A model generated the notes under the pieces. It did not search any database. It had not been told where the DNA came from and saw nothing but the letters and a program-made list of their open reading frames with translations. A program made the position numbers and the translations under genes. 64,000 bases of DNA from Tricholoma matsutake. Its lineage: Eukaryota > Basidiomycota > Agaricomycetes > Agaricales > Tricholomataceae. The stretch covers positions 1,612,001-1,676,000 of the forward strand of contig AP026545.1 of assembly GCA_026075535.2 (NCBI GenBank), read 5' to 3'. Numbering within the stretch: the stretch's first letter is position 1; each line of letters opens with the position of its first letter. Positions 30,601-42,360 of the stretch are shown here, piece after piece.

Positions 30601-31905
30601 CACCTCATGCGATGGACAAATCACAGTGTAGAAGATCCGATCACCTTCCTCCACTTACTCTGGCTCCTCCTCCTCATCATCTGAGTCCGGCATCAGATCA
30701 GGAACACCTTCTAACTCCACTTCAAGTATAGGCAGGGGTCCAGCATGACACTTCTGAGTACGCCATATTGAGGCCCTTTGTCCACAACATTATTGTCTGG
30801 CTTCTGTGAAACAAGTGCAACAGTGGGATGGACACCGGCTCATTGTAACCTCCCTGGTATGCCAGTTGACCTCTGTGTTATGGTCTTGAAACCATGGATA
30901 GCCAAAAATCACCTTCTGCTTTCCTAATTGAGTGACAGCAAAAGGGCATGCTCACTATGATCTTTGTAATGGAGGACCAGGTCTACAACCTCTCAGATGC
31001 TACCAGCCAGCCAACTTTGAAGGGTCAGAGAGGGGAACAGTCATGGAAATAGATTCATTCTCTGGGGATTCAAACTTCAAAGTGGTTATGGACAGGCAGT
31101 GAGGGCATACAATTCACTTGCTGCAAAAAGAAAAATTCTGCTCCTCTACAACTTCTGACTTGATCTCCTCTGCAACCTGATCCTTTACTTCCTCAACATC
31201 TACAAGCACCAACAGGTCTTGGAGGAGTTCATCTTGCCCCTTGGGGGTGAGCATGCAGATATCCTGACAAAGGGGACACACTCTGGCCCTGTGCCCAGTT
31301 TCCCCACAGCAGTAGCAGAGATCCAACCTACATACACAGCTGTGGGCCGCATCAACATCCCTTGGTACTGGGACATTGATGGCTGGTGTGGGAGTCTGAT
31401 GGACAGGAATGGGGTTATGGTGGGGAAGGGTTCAATTGAAGGTGTAGGGCGCATGAGTGGCAGTTGGAACACAGAATGCAGCATTAAACACCACATTCAT
31501 GAGTCAGTTCTCATCACAGAGTGAAGCAGCTTCATACCAAGCATAGATATCATCGTCCACTGGGCACCCTTCCAACATCTGTGCAATCTGGTCCTGAATT
31601 TCTTGATTGAGGCCTGTTGGAACTTCACCACCACTGGTAGCCCACTCCCATATCCTCCCATGTCCACCAAATCCTTAAACTCGTTGATATAATCATCTAT
31701 GGATTGACATGCCTGATGGTAAGAGGATGACTCAAGCCCTGTCACTTCTCAGTGGTGCTCGTTGAGGGGACAAAAGTGGCATACCAACTCTGCTCGAAAG
31801 TCACCCCAAGTGGAGAAAGGTAGAGAACCAAGCTCTTTAGTTTGGCACAGAATACAGTCCACATGTAAGTCTGGCCCCACAGACTCATGACATTATGACA
31901 AGTCA
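30601..31905 (-). pseudogene. Gy-C copy 2 protease (degenerate) and gag C-terminal half
   Basis: Gag part, minus strand: STWGDFRAELVCHFCP (about 31,800, in a shifted frame), SIDDYINEFKDLVDMGGYGSG (about 31,640-31,710) and an intact CCHC knuckle CYCCGETGHRARVC (about 31,285-31,325). The protease region (about 30,600-31,100) is too eroded to recover the active site. Gag is interrupted between about 31,905 and 32,525. Confidence 0.8.
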
Positions 31906-32525
31906 ATTTATCTACATTGCCATTACACACTTCCATGGCACTGGCACACCACACACATTGCTGACACAACCACCCTCGCCACTGACACAGCCACCAGCAA
32001 TAGCACAGCCATTTACAGTGCATAAACAACTCACCAACACCAGACATACCAATGTCTGTGTTACAGGGAGTGATGGCCACCCTATGCCACCAATACACTC
32101 CCACAGCGCCGACACAGCCACACACATTGCCAACATAATCGCCCTCGCCTCCAGCACAGCCACCAGCAAATAAGACAACAACACACCAGTGACATACACC
32201 CTGGCAATGGCACCATACATCCTTATTACCCTTCTATCCACATCCAGCAGTGCCAACATTACCCTATTGATGTGGTACCTTCCTATTATGTGACTATGCC
32301 CGATGCAGCCTTCCCAAATCACACACTACACTTGATGTAACCTTTTACTCACACGGTCGATCTTTTTCTTATATATTACTTATTTTTTTTCCTTAACCTT
32401 TGTTCCTACTTCCATGCAGTGAAGGTATAGTAACTTCCTATTCTTTTATTTGGGGTAACTTATGGTTCCTACTTCCATGCAATGAAGATAATTTGATCCT
32501 GTATTTTAGTAAACCTAAGTCTAGT
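31906..32525. other. Unexplained insertion in the Gy-C copy 2 gag
   Basis: About 620 bp with no gag homology, rich in ACACAGCC/ATTGCCA words (two diverged repeats, about 31,945-32,050 and 32,095-32,170). They are followed by an AT-rich part with two copies of GTTCCTACTTCCATGCA.TGAAG (32,400 and 32,465). No clean inverted repeats or target duplication were found, so it is called only as an insertion. No gene was seen. Confidence 0.5.
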
Positions 32526-32539
32526 GTAGGCTGCCAAAC

Positions 32540-33061
32540 TCAGCATCCTTCCACCACATAGAGATAGGCACATTCAGATTTCATGTATGTGAAAGCCCAA
32601 TAAATTTTTGCAGCATCATCAATGAATTGATGCGACTGGAGACTGATGTACAACTCACAGGAATTAAGGAATGCACACCCCTGCACACATGCACCATCAA
32701 ATTTGGCAGGGGGAGACAGTTTGATCTGGGTGTGTTCCTTAGTGGGCATGTTAGGTGGCGCATCATTGTTGGGTGCGCTTGGAGTCACAATTGGGGGAAT
32801 ATTGGTTGTGGAGCTAGTCTGAAGGGTTCTGACAAAGTTTTCAATCGTAGATTTAAGTGAATTGATTTTCGCACATATTCTGGTAACGTCACTTTCAAGT
32901 GTGTTGAGGCGCTCTGATGTGTCCATTGTGCTAGGGGGTGCATTAGCTGAAAATGGTGGCGCACTAAAGGTGGGACTGTCAGGAATGGTGTGTAGGGAGT
33001 CTGTGGAGCTTTGGGAAGCATTGTCCACTCTGTACCTGCCTATCTTGGGCAGCGCATTCAT
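32540..33061 (-). pseudogene. Gy-C copy 2 gag, N-terminal half
   Basis: Minus strand, open from MNALPKIGRYRVDNASQSS through a Ser/Pro/Asn-rich region and a short coiled coil (SERLNTLESDVTRICAKINSLKSTIENFVRTL), to LSPPAKFDGACVQGCAFLNSCELYISLQSHQFIDDAAKIYWAFTYMKS. It matches Gy-C copy 1 gag at 9400-9530. The start ATG at 33,061 lies 31 nt inside the LTR boundary. It ends at a stop near 32,540, next to the unexplained insertion. Confidence 0.88.
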
Positions 33062-33091
33062 GATTTTGGGCCTTAGGAGAGAGTTTTCTAC

Positions 33092-33528
33092 TATAATGGA
33101 AACCTCAGCCTCTAGCAAAGGGAAATCCAAAGTTAAAATTATACTACATATTACAGGGATTGGAGGCACACCTAGCAAAGGGAAATCTGAAGAGAAAACT
33201 CTGAGGACCCCTTTGCCAATGCCCAGTATATGTGAAGACTGCAAAAATCAAATGATAATCTTACAATAGAAAAGGCGGAGATAGGCAGATCAAGGCCACC
33301 GAATGACATCATACCAAGGGGTAGATGCTGGAAGGGGTGCTCTGCCCCTAAATATAAAACTGTCAACATGCACAAATGTGATAGAAAGGGAAATTAGTAA
33401 TAAAATAAGGAAAAATCGTAGAAAATGAAGAATAAAAGGAAATGAAGTGAGGAAAAATATAGGACAAATGTAAAAAAATAGGAGAAACACACAGGGCACC
33501 CCCCCGAGTCCCCCCTATTCCCCTTACA
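33092..33528 (-). repeat. 5' LTR of Gy-C copy 2
   Basis: On the minus strand TGTAAGGGG at 33,528 to CATTATA at 33,092, 437 bp, closely similar over its length to the solo LTR at 60,464-60,898. It contains a twofold repeat GGATTTCCCTTTGCTAG (reversed, at 33,115 and 33,175). It interrupts a Gy-A LTR on its right; the left half of that LTR is missing. Confidence 0.88.
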
Positions 33529-33753
33529 GTAACATAGTATATAAACCTTGAATACACACCTAGGGGACCCCAGTTGTGTTCTCTTAGGTATTCCACCTAC
33601 ACTTGTGGTGTGAAACACCTTTCTCAACCAACTATTCTATAAATAACCCCTCACATCAAAACCATCAATTTCCCCATCATGCACATCCTGCCCCCTTCTT
33701 GTAGAGAGAACCTGCATGGTCTTAGCTAGCAGATAGTGGGTGTCACCCTAACA
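33529..33753 (+). repeat. Gy-A LTR fragment (3' part)
   Basis: GTAACATAGTATATAAACC to CACCCTAACA, matching 2840-3070 of the copy 1 LTR. The first part of this LTR is absent, consistent with deletion after the Gy-C insertion. The 164 bp that follow (33,754-33,917) show nothing recognisable. Confidence 0.85.
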
Positions 33754-33917
33754 CATATCTTGTCTGAACTTTCAACTTCTCCATTAACTCCATTATCTGC
33801 AATGATAATTTCAATAAGACAGCACCAGTTTGGTTGTGATATCTGTATGTTGCTCATTTCCCTTTGTAGTGCTAGGCCTTTGCTTACAGTTTCAGCTTCT
33901 CATATTTATATCATCTC

Positions 33918-34262
33918 TGTTAAGAAATACACTGAACACTGTATTACCAAATACTGCTTTTGATGTGTGTGCTATATTTAACATGTCCCTTTGGAATGGG
34001 CTCAAGCAGTAGGACCCTCAGACAAGTCACATGAGAACTCATGTGCACCATGAGTGGAAGTCAAACTTACACAGATTTTTTCCCACTGTCCACCACTGCC
34101 CTCCATGATGCTGCCACTCTAGATGGGTGGCAGGGACCAGTAGGGAACTAGAATAGAATAATGAGGAACCTCAGTAAATGGACAAACACTGATGTATTCA
34201 GTAGTAGTACCTAGAATAGAATAACAAGGACTACTATGAGTAAGTAAGAGAATCAATAAAAT
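33918..34262 (-). repeat. 3' LTR of the second copia element, distal part
   Basis: The end (minus-strand sense) of the LTR that starts at 41,367. Outer bases TGTTAAG here pair with TTAACA at 41,367 (TG...CA). Short repeats around ACCTCAGTRAATGGACAAACACTGA occur on both sides of the Gy-D insertion. Boundary inferred, not confirmed by a second LTR. Confidence 0.6.
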
Positions 34263-34487
34263 TGTGAGTCTACCTCCAATATGAGGGTAGACAAGCACTA
34301 TGAGAAATAAATGGAAATATGAGGACTTGCTTCTAATCACACAAGATGATAAGATAGGGCATGGTATTCCAAAGACTAGGGCTAGCATAGTACAAGTAAT
34401 GCTTTGAGATAAGAAGTGGGAAGTCATTAGTCCCACGGTAATGAGAAGTTTGTAATGTGTAGGTAAACAAGTCATAACAGGTTTACA
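34263..34487 (-). repeat. Gy-D 3' LTR
   Basis: Differs from the 5' LTR mainly by a 13-bp stretch (ATTCCAAAGACTA, about 34,366) absent from the other copy. Confidence 0.92.
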
Positions 34488-34539
34488 CCCTCCCACCCTT
34501 AGAAAAAGGCAGGGGTGTCAAGGTAGGTTAAAATTTTTG

Positions 34540-35690
34540 AGAAGAGGGCAAGATGAAGGAAAAAAACATTCAAACTCATCATCAACTTCACGACAGGTGC
34601 ATCAAAAACCCGGTGGGAAAAGCTACTGCGTGCCCCTAATCCATACATGTGAGCCACCTATCCAGCGCTTTGCTGTCCTCCAGCTCTCATTGAGGGAGCC
34701 ATCGGTCTTCCTCGGTGCCGAAGCCATTCCAACAGACAAGGTATTGATGTCCCCGTCCTCACTTTTGCTTGTCTATGATCTTCTCAATCGAGTATTCTCC
34801 AACTCTGTCGATCATTACAACAGGGCCAGGGCAGGCAAATTCATGTGAAGGGAACAATTCTGGGTCATTGGCATGGTGGTGTTTCAGCATGGATGCGTGA
34901 AAAGTAGGGAACACATCAGGTGAGTTTGGTAAATCTAAGGTGTACGCTGAACATTCTGGGTAAGCTTCTGTGATGATATGGGGGCCATCAAATCTAGGAA
35001 AGAAATTAGCAACATGGTTTTTATCACCTGCTTTCCATTCTTGACATTGATGAAGTGTTGATAACATGACATTGTCCCCAACCTTGTAAATATCCTCATT
35101 TCTGTGATCTTTATTAGTGTAAAAGGCCTGTGCAATTTTCATGGTTAAGAGAGAATCTTTAGCATCAGCTTCATCCGCCAAAATCTGTGCAAACACTGTC
35201 CATGCATCAATTTCCATAGTAGACACTAATGTAGTGGGTACGAGCAGGGGAAGAACACGCGGTGACCAGCTTATTCACAGTTGGAAACCTGAATATCTGG
35301 TCGATGCATTGACAGTGTTCATCATGTTGAATCGGACTAATGGGAGCGCTCAAACCCAGCCTTTTTGGTTCCATTTGACATGAAATCAAATGCACTGATT
35401 CAATGTCTTGTTCGTGTGTTCACTGCTGCCATCTGTTTGGGGGTGGAAGGCTGTGGACATCTTAAGGTGTACACCAGTCAATGAGTGTAGCATTTTCCAA
35501 AAATTTGAGACAAAAAGCTTGTCCCAGTCTGAAATCAACTCAGATGGCAGTCTGTTTTTGCAGTACCACTCTGTGAAGAAGAGGCCTGCGAGCTTTTGCA
35601 TGGTGATATTTGTGCGAGTAGGAATAAGGTGAACATTGGAGTTCTGGTAAAGGGCCCATGAAGTCCAGGCAAACCAATTCCCCACGTGTG
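34540..35690 (-). pseudogene. Gy-D integrase core and chromodomain
   Basis: Minus strand: LPSELISDWDKLFVSNFWKML (second catalytic D kept), STAFHPQTDGSSEHTNKTLNQ (catalytic E kept), then after a shift YKVGDNVMLSTLHQC, ARFDGPHIITEAYPECSAYTLDLPNSPDVFPTFHASML and a chromodomain (YSIEKIIDKQK, then HQYLVCWNGFGTEEDRW at about 34,690-34,760). It is broken by frameshifts near 35,640, 35,390 and 34,760 but only lightly eroded compared with Gy-A. Confidence 0.88.
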
Positions 35691-36555
35691 TCTGGAACAG
35701 GTAGAGGGTGTAGGGGTCCTTTCAGCTTCGTCATCTGTCCCTTGTTACGTTGGCATTCAGCACAGGAGGGGACATATGCATTTTCGAGATTGTGATGCAT
35801 ATTTGGCCAATAGTAAGAATCCCGAATGGCTGCATAAGATTTATCACTTCCAAAATGTCCGAGGGTGTCATGTGACAAGCAGAACAAATCCTTGTGGAGA
35901 GTTCCATAATGCAGAATAACTAGACGATCCCTGATGTACCAAAGATCATTCACGTAATGCATATCTGAAATGCTGCAATCAACGGTAGACAGCTTCCTGC
36001 AAAATTCATTAGATTTGTATCCTTTATATATATCATGTAAGAAAGATGCATCCATGGAGACATTTGGAACTGTGTTTACAGTTGTGTGCCTTAACCAATG
36101 CTCCCATGGGTCAGAAACTTCAACATTAGCGAGAGGGTCACAATCCAGCATCTCACTTGGCAGGCGGGAGAGGGCATCGGCAACTGTATTATCTTCCCCC
36201 TGGATATACATGATGGTCATGTCAAACTGGGACATGTGTTCCATCCAGTGGGCCTGCCTACGTGAGAGGTCTTTCTGAGTTTCAAAATTTTCCAGGGTGC
36301 AGTGGTCCATGTAGATGAGAATCGGAGATCCGAGGAGATCCAAGCGCCATTTTTTTAGGGCATGCACAATCACAAGCAGCTCTTTTTCGTGGACAGGGTA
36401 ATGTTTTTGTGTGTCCTTGAGCGCATCAAATCGAATGCAACTGGGTGAGTGGTTTCCCAAGTTTTTCCCCAACTCAGGACAGCACCAGTGCAGAAATCAC
36501 TTGCATCACAGGTAACAAAGATTTTGTTGTCTCCAAGAAATGTGTGATCAATCAT
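35600..36555 (-). pseudogene. Gy-D RNase H and integrase zinc domain
   Basis: RNase H: FVTCDASDFCTGAVLSWG (frame 1), then SCIRFDALKDTQKHYPVHEKELLVIVHALKKWRLDLLGSPILIYMDHCTLENF and DLSRRQAHWMEHMSQFDMTIMYIQGEDNTVADALSRLP. Integrase: HDTLGHFGSDKSYAAIRDSYYWPNM, C-x2-C and VCLDFMGPLPE with the first catalytic aspartate. Two frames are needed (break at about 36,440); otherwise open for 310 codons. Confidence 0.92.
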
Positions 36556-37500
36556 GGTGAGGCATTCTCATCCAACCACAAAAGCTTTGATGGACTCGAA
36601 TGCATGGTTTAGTTAGTCGTTCCAGACAGGAAATTTTTTCTTGCAATCTTTTGTTGTCAAGGGCATCAATACTGACCTGTGGTCCACCAAGTTGGGCAGA
36701 AAGGCCGCAATATATTGGACCAAGCCAAGGAAGCTCCATACATCTGAGGCATTTTTGGGTATGGGCCACTGCAGGATTTTGTCAACTTTTAAAGAGCAAG
36801 CTTCAATGCCAGCACAAGAGATTCAGTGACCCAAGAACTCCACTTTTGTCAAAAAGAAAGACAACTTCTTTTTGTTGCAGTATAGTCAACATTTCCTTAG
36901 TGCGTTCATTATTAGTTTGATATGTTGTATATGTTCATCGAGTGTATTCGACCAAATGACAATGTCATCTAGATAAATGTGGCAGATGCGGCCTAAGAAA
37001 GGGTGCAGTGCTTCCATGACCCACCGCTAGTGTACAGGGGGAGCATTGTGAAGGCCTTGTGGCATGAGAAGCCATTCATACAAGCCTAAAGGAATGGTTA
37101 CCACAGTGAGATGCACACTGTCTGGATCCATTCACATGTGAAAGAAACTATCAGTCATATTGATTTTACTCCAGATTTTTCCTCTCCCTGCATCCACAAG
37201 GATGTCATCGATGTGTGGCAAAGGGTGACTGTCTGTGACTGTATTTGCATTCAATTGACAATAGTCATTTACCCAGCATGGCAAGGCAGATGCATCTGCT
37301 TTAGGAATAAGGAATGCAGGTGACGCATGTGTGCTGCAAGAAGGTTGAATCCATCCGGCCTCCAGGTGCTTGTTAATCAAGGTGGACCATGGTTCCCTGA
37401 ATTTTCTAGGGCAGTGCATGCAAATCATTTTGGATGCGTCCTTCAGTGTGATCTTACACAGAACTGTATCCGGCATTCTGTCGACATGAGGGAACATAAG
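36556..37500 (-). pseudogene. Gy-D reverse transcriptase
   Basis: Minus strand: FREPWSTLINKHLEAGWIQPS.STHASPAFLIPKAD, YCQLNANTVTDSHPLPHIDDIL, GKIWSKINMTDSFFHM, a shift, then IPLGLYEWLLMPQGLHNAP and the catalytic box HIYLDDIVIW (about 36,950-36,980, intact), then KLSFFLTKVEFLGH. The TGA and frame changes near 37,130 and 36,820 are the main damage. Confidence 0.9.
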
Positions 37501-38422
37501 TTCATTTAATGTCCATGGCTAATTTTTCAAGGTGTATGTCAGAAGCTAATTGTTCGATCCACATGCATATAGCAGCTACAGCATCAGGAATTTTTACAGG
37601 TTTGCATGATCTATCTATATATGGCTTACGTTTAGCACATATGATATGCAGCTTGTCAAGTAACAATTTCCTGTTGCTAGTGTTTTATGCAATAATTTCA
37701 CGCAGTTTGGGAGGAGAGGCTCGAGCTTGTATCATTGCAATAGGATGTAATAAATGGAAACCATTGGCTGTTACTGCTGTACCGTTGAAGACATTCACAG
37801 TGATGTTATTATGGTACATAAATGGCAGACCAAGAATAATTTGGTGGCAAAGCTGTGGAGCAATGAGAGCATGTCCTGTTCATGTGGAAAAGAGATTATT
37901 TCGGTCATGTAGCTTTAGCTTAACCCAGTGGGTCAGCGATATGGGCAAGGATGAGGAAGATTCACCAAAAAAGGCTCCCAAGACAGGGAATTCATGCAGT
38001 AACATGCGAAGGCAAAGTTTGAGCCGAGACACCAGCTCTTGTGCAATCAGAACTATATGAGAGCTGTGGTCAATCAAGGCGTCCATGGGTAAATGGTCAT
38101 GTGAAGCAGGGTCATTGATGGCACAGTGCCAGATGATGTGGGGAATGTAGAAAGGAATGCATGTGCTCACCGAGTCATTCAAGTCACGAGACAAATGACC
38201 ATCCTCTCCCATTAGAACATTGTGTTTGTTTGTGGGTTGACTGGCGGATGCTACAGGGTAGGAAGTCATTCCCATTACAGCCATGACAGGTAATGGAGGA
38301 GGTGCAACATTCAGGGTGGCAGGTGTAGATACTATGATAGAGGCGACTGTGATAGGGGTTTCATCATTAGGGACAGCGAGCATGCTGAGACCTAGGCATT
38401 GGCGAGCCTGGTTCATGGCCAT
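37501..38422 (-). pseudogene. Gy-D protease region
   Basis: Minus strand: a linker with many Pro/Val/Thr (38,230-38,400), then IPFYIPHIIWHCAINDPASHDHLPMDALIDHSSHIVLI, where ALIDHSSHIVLI holds the retropepsin D-x-G-like active site (aspartate kept, glycine replaced by serine), then LRMLLHEFPVLGAFF. A frame change at about 37,880 leads toward RT. The gag side is separated by solo LTR-G at 38,423-39,601. Confidence 0.8.
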
Positions 38423-39601
38423 TGATAGGTTGTCTCCTTGGCTCAAAGGCCGATTCACCATTACAACCACATTCTAAGCACATTGGCTAACTCCTATGAT
38501 GTCCCAGAAGCAGCGCGACCACTTCTGACCAGGTCTATCGATCGCGATATCATATCAACTGCATTGAAACATCACCAGCGACATCAATCATACTTAGAAA
38601 CCACATCACATAACTTTAGGAATACCTCAAAATGCCCTAAGATCCCTCTGAATGAACATTGAATAACCCTGATCAACCTCGAACAACTGTGACCGCAATC
38701 AAACATCGTCGACCATCGTTGAGCATTATCGATTGACATTGAGAGACTACGAGCGACATTGGGTGCTGCACTCATTATCTAAATGGTGGAATACCATGTG
38801 CCAGGGAGTATTCCAACTCATGCTCAAACCTGCTGAAAGTAGGTTAGCCTTGTTCCAAGTCCCTATTGTGTACAGAACCCGCTGGATGGATTATTGCGAG
38901 ACTTAGCACAGTTTATACACAAAGGACAGTCTCTTTTAGTTCTTTCCCTTTATTACTGCTTCATCATATAATATATCTCTTTCTTGTTCGGATTCCAGTC
39001 TCATTTTAGCCTCGTGTTCTAACTCATATCTTTTGCCTCATGTTCTACACATGTTTCTTATACCATTTTAGGAAGTTTCTTTTAAAACATATAAATCTCT
39101 GTAGTATCTACTTGGGAATGCAAGAAATCATCTTCACATATTGTCTTGTATAAAGTTCTAAGAATCAGATCTATCCTCTAGACAATCTAAGCTTCTACGA
39201 GTTTTCTCAATCGACGAGAAACCTCTGCGACCATCATTGTCCTCGATCCTCTTATCATTAGCACTAGGAACCATTCCAACACTTCATAGCCATCGGCTAT
39301 AACCTTCGTATACTATCAACCCACCAAAAGTCCTTAGAATTCACACATTGATCCTTGATGATAAACATCGTTTGCCATCAATATTGTCGATCATCCTCGA
39401 TATTGATCGATACTCCATCGGACTGTGCCAAACACCTTCCTCTCTTATAAAACTACCTTTACGACTAGTACCAACTAGTTGTCTTCCCATTGGTCGAACC
39501 ACGAACATTTGGAACGTCTCGCACCCTTCCTCTGACTTGTGCAAATATCATCGGTTGCCTCATTGGCAGTTTTGGTGGTTTTCCCAAGTTGAGTATCATC
39601 A
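38423..39601 (+). repeat. Solo LTR-G copy 2
   Basis: 1179 bp, TGATAGGTTGTC...GAGTATCATCA, perfect 4-bp duplication CCAT (38,419-38,422 and 39,602-39,605). Removing it joins the Gy-D gag and protease frames. TATA-like ACATATAAATC at about 39,088. Confidence 0.93.
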
Positions 39602-39605
39602 CCAT

Positions 39606-40865
39606 CATTGTTCTTTTGACGTATCCCTCCCATCCAGGGAACTCACAGGCATGTCCATTTGTGACATGGAAATTCCTGCATTTTTTACAACCGCTGTGTG
39701 TTGACAAATAGCGGTGTTCCCACTCAGTAAGTTTGGGAGGTCTACCCTGAGAACTAGTTGCAGTGTAAGAGGAACTGTTGGGCTTGGCAGTGTTTGTAGA
39801 AGATTGAGAAGTAGATTGTTGTTGAGAATGGACTGCAGGTGCTCAACATGCACCATCTGCCAGTCCTGCATTTGAGCTACTGCATTTGAGTTTATGAAAA
39901 GCATCTTCAGCTTCTTTCTGGCATGACACAGTTTCTTCATGGACTTTGTCATCAAGCTTGATTAGCATCTGCACGAATTGTTCCAGATGCTGTTCAGCCT
40001 TTCTAGCATTAGCTTCAGTGGCAGCAGCAGCATTTTCGTCATCACTTGGTGTGGCATTCTCATCATTCGGTTCTGAGTCAGAGTCGTTGTTTTCTTTGTG
40101 ACAATTGTATGTGCTCAGAAGGTCATGTGATAAGTTCACCTCAATTTGTGTGTGCAGCTGTGTGGGTGAGAGATGGTGTTTGGTGTTTTTAAGCAAAAGA
40201 TTGTTGTGATGGATGCTGGTGGAGAAGTCTTGGAAAGGGGTGAGTCCCTGCTTGGTGTTGCATACTTTGCGAGCAAGTTCTTTTTCCCATCCAGCTGTCA
40301 GCCACCGAGTGCAGACTTTTGCCATGAATTCTGTGAAGGATAACTTTTTGTAATAACTTTGGGAAGTTTGGAACCAATCACTGAAGAGTGGATCTTCAAA
40401 TGCATAGGCTATATGCACGATGTACTCAGCCTTTGCTAGATTCTCTTTGTTCGCAAGGTAGCCATGGGCAAAATGTTTGAAACAGTGCAGGAGTTCCATG
40501 GTCATGATACCCGAGGTGATTGCAGGTCTTTTTCCATTGTTAGGCATAAGGGTGGCAAGACCATTGTTAGACATCATGAAAAGCATGTGAGGAGTCGTCG
40601 TCTGTGGATGATGAATGTGAATGTTCTTGAGAGAATCTTTGCATGGTAGATTCTCTCTCGCTGAGAGCTGATGATGCTCTAGAAGAAAGTGCAGGTGATG
40701 GTGTGTTTGTCAAAGAAGTAAGAGATGATGACACTGGAGAAGGTGATGCAGGAGGAGGTGTTGCTCAATGACCCCTACTGCGCATAGTGAGGGAGGTCGC
40801 GATAGAGGGCACCCGAGACAGTTTGATGCAGACTGTCAACAGTGTTCAACAATGCACTGTTATCA
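39606..40865 (-). pseudogene. Gy-D gag
   Basis: Minus strand: a Ser-rich N-terminus with a break near 40,790, then a long open stretch from 40,586: LLHCFKHFAHGYLANKENLAKAEYIVHIAYAFEDPLFSDWFQTSQSYYKKLSFTEFMAKVCTRWL (capsid), an acidic SDSEPNDENATPSDDEN segment and a coiled-coil-like tail. After a shift near 39,850 the C-terminus ends in a possible zinc finger, AICQHTAVVKNAGISMSQMDMPVSSLDGRD, now eroded. The chain is longer than the capsid of Gy-A and unrelated in sequence. Confidence 0.82.
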
Positions 40866-40880
40866 GTATCAAAAAAAAAG

Positions 40881-41093
40881 TGTGAGTCTACCTCCGATAT
40901 GAGGGTAGACAAGCACTATGAGAAATAGATGGAAATATGAGGACTTGCTTCTAATCACACAAGATGATAAGATAGGGCATGGTAGGGCTAGCGTAGTACA
41001 AGTAATGCTTTGAGATAAGAAGTGGGAAGTCATTAGTCCCACGGTAACAAGAAGTTTGTAATGCGTAGGTAAACAAGTCATAACAGGTTTACA
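40881..41093 (-). repeat. Gy-D 5' LTR
   Basis: 213 bp; on the minus strand it is followed by CTTTTTTTTTGATACTG, where the primer-binding site should lie, then the gag leader. Confidence 0.92.
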
Positions 41094-41367
41094 AAAATAG
41101 AGAAAGGGGACATACACCTCAGTGAATGGACAAACACTGAGGTGAAAATGTACAACTACAAGGTATATAATGTCTCATATATATGACTTTGAAATAAGAC
41201 AAGACATAGTTACCATAGTGCTTGCATAGTGCTATAAATAATATGTAACATGTAAGAGCAGATATTACTGCAACAGTTCATGACCACAGTGGCTGTGTGA
41301 TAATTTGCTTGCAGTTAACCCTAACCTGATCATGGTCACAGTGTGGGAACACCTTGATATGTTAACA
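41094..41367 (-). repeat. 3' LTR of the second copia element, proximal part
   Basis: Starts (minus strand) TGTTAACATATCAAGG at 41,367, directly after a polypurine tract CTCAAGGGGGAG (41,368-41,379), and is interrupted by Gy-D at 41,093. Confidence 0.82.
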
Positions 41368-41384
41368 CTCCCCCTTGAGGTGAA

Positions 41385-41813
41385 CACTGGACAAGATGAC
41401 TCCAAGGGTACAGAATTTCTCGTACTTGATAAGACTGAGTGATTTGGTGAAGATGTCAGTGATCATGTCATCCATGGGACAGTACTGCATCACAATGTGA
41501 CCTGAGGAAATGGTTTGGTGAATAAAGTGGAAGTGAACATCAATTTGTTTGGTGTATCCATGGAATGTAGCATCCTTGGAAAGTCAGATTGTGCCCTGGT
41601 TGTCACAGAAAAGTGTTGTAGGTAATGTAAAACTAAAAATAGAAGATAATTCAGTAAGTAATTTGTGAATCCATAAAATGTCCTTTGATGCATGAGTTAA
41701 CACAACATATTTGGCCTCTGTGCTTGAGAGGGTAATGATGGGTTGCTTATTGCTGCTCCAATTCATGACCAGCTCCAATGAAGTAAGCAAAACTGGAAAT
41801 AGGGTGATGATTC
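41385..41813 (-). pseudogene. Second copia element, RNase H C-terminal part
   Basis: Minus strand: LVMNWSSNKQPIITLSSTEAKYVVLTHASKDILWIHKLLTEL, TTLFCDNQGTI, then, in another frame, TFHGYTKQIDVHFHFI..TISSGHIVMQ and a C-terminal FTKSLSL-like tail. STEAKY and CDNQ are the RNase H hallmarks. It is separated from its RT by the T3 element that begins at 41,822; the two join at the 8-bp duplication ATTTGGGA. Confidence 0.9.
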
Positions 41814-42323
41814 ATTTGGGATAGTGTTTAAAGGTCTGGTTGACTGGACTGGAAAAAAAACTGAAACCCAACTGAACCCAACCAATTGCAACTGGACTAT
41901 TGGTTGCAGTTGCTCCATTATAGAGTTGGTTAGATTGCTGGTTGCCTCAACTTTGGATATATTTGAAAACCTTTGAAAACTGGTTGCAATCAGTTGCAAC
42001 TGGTCTCCACACAGTATATATAATATTGCATATGTACTCAAAATCATATCACTACAAGACAATAAACTAATGTAGGTACTATTAATATTTAGTGTTTACA
42101 CTATTATATAATGAAATGGGACAAGCCCAGGGGAAAAGTATTTGTTTGGTTAGGCTGTGGCTGCACATGGACCTTTTGGTCATGTGTGCTGCCAAAAAAC
42201 AAAGTGGCAACCCTTTGCCAAATGGTTTCCATGTCCATGAATGACCCACAACACTGCTTCTGTCCACCCACAACACCCATTGCACTTACCTCAAAACTCC
42301 ACATGCAACTGAAAGGATGCAGG

Positions 42324-42356
42324 GGGCCCAAAGGATGACTTGTGTCATTTGGGCCC
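42324..42356 (+). repeat. H1 hairpin before the T3 intron
   Basis: GGGCCCAAAGGATGAC and its inverse GTCATTTGGGCCC, ending 4 nt before the 5' splice site at 42,361. Confidence 0.75.
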
Positions 42357-42360
42357 AGAG

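Larger units (their letters stand above)
34263..41093 (-). mobile_element. Complete gypsy element Gy-D
   Basis: 6.8 kb including a nested solo LTR. LTRs of 225 and 213 bp (34,263-34,487; 40,881-41,093), TGTAAACC...GACTCACA in the minus sense, and a perfect 5-bp target duplication AAAAT (34,258-34,262 and 41,094-41,098). A polypurine tract AAGGGTGGGAGGG lies beside the 3' LTR (34,488-34,500). Gene order gag, protease, RT, RNase H, integrase, chromodomain. It is the only element here with intact Y-L-D-D and D-D-E motifs and nearly identical LTRs, so it is among the youngest. Confidence 0.93.

Noticed and set aside
32540..33244. Gag start upstream of 33,061
   Set aside because: The frame stays open into the LTR, but the family start is MNALPKI; upstream codons are LTR sequence.
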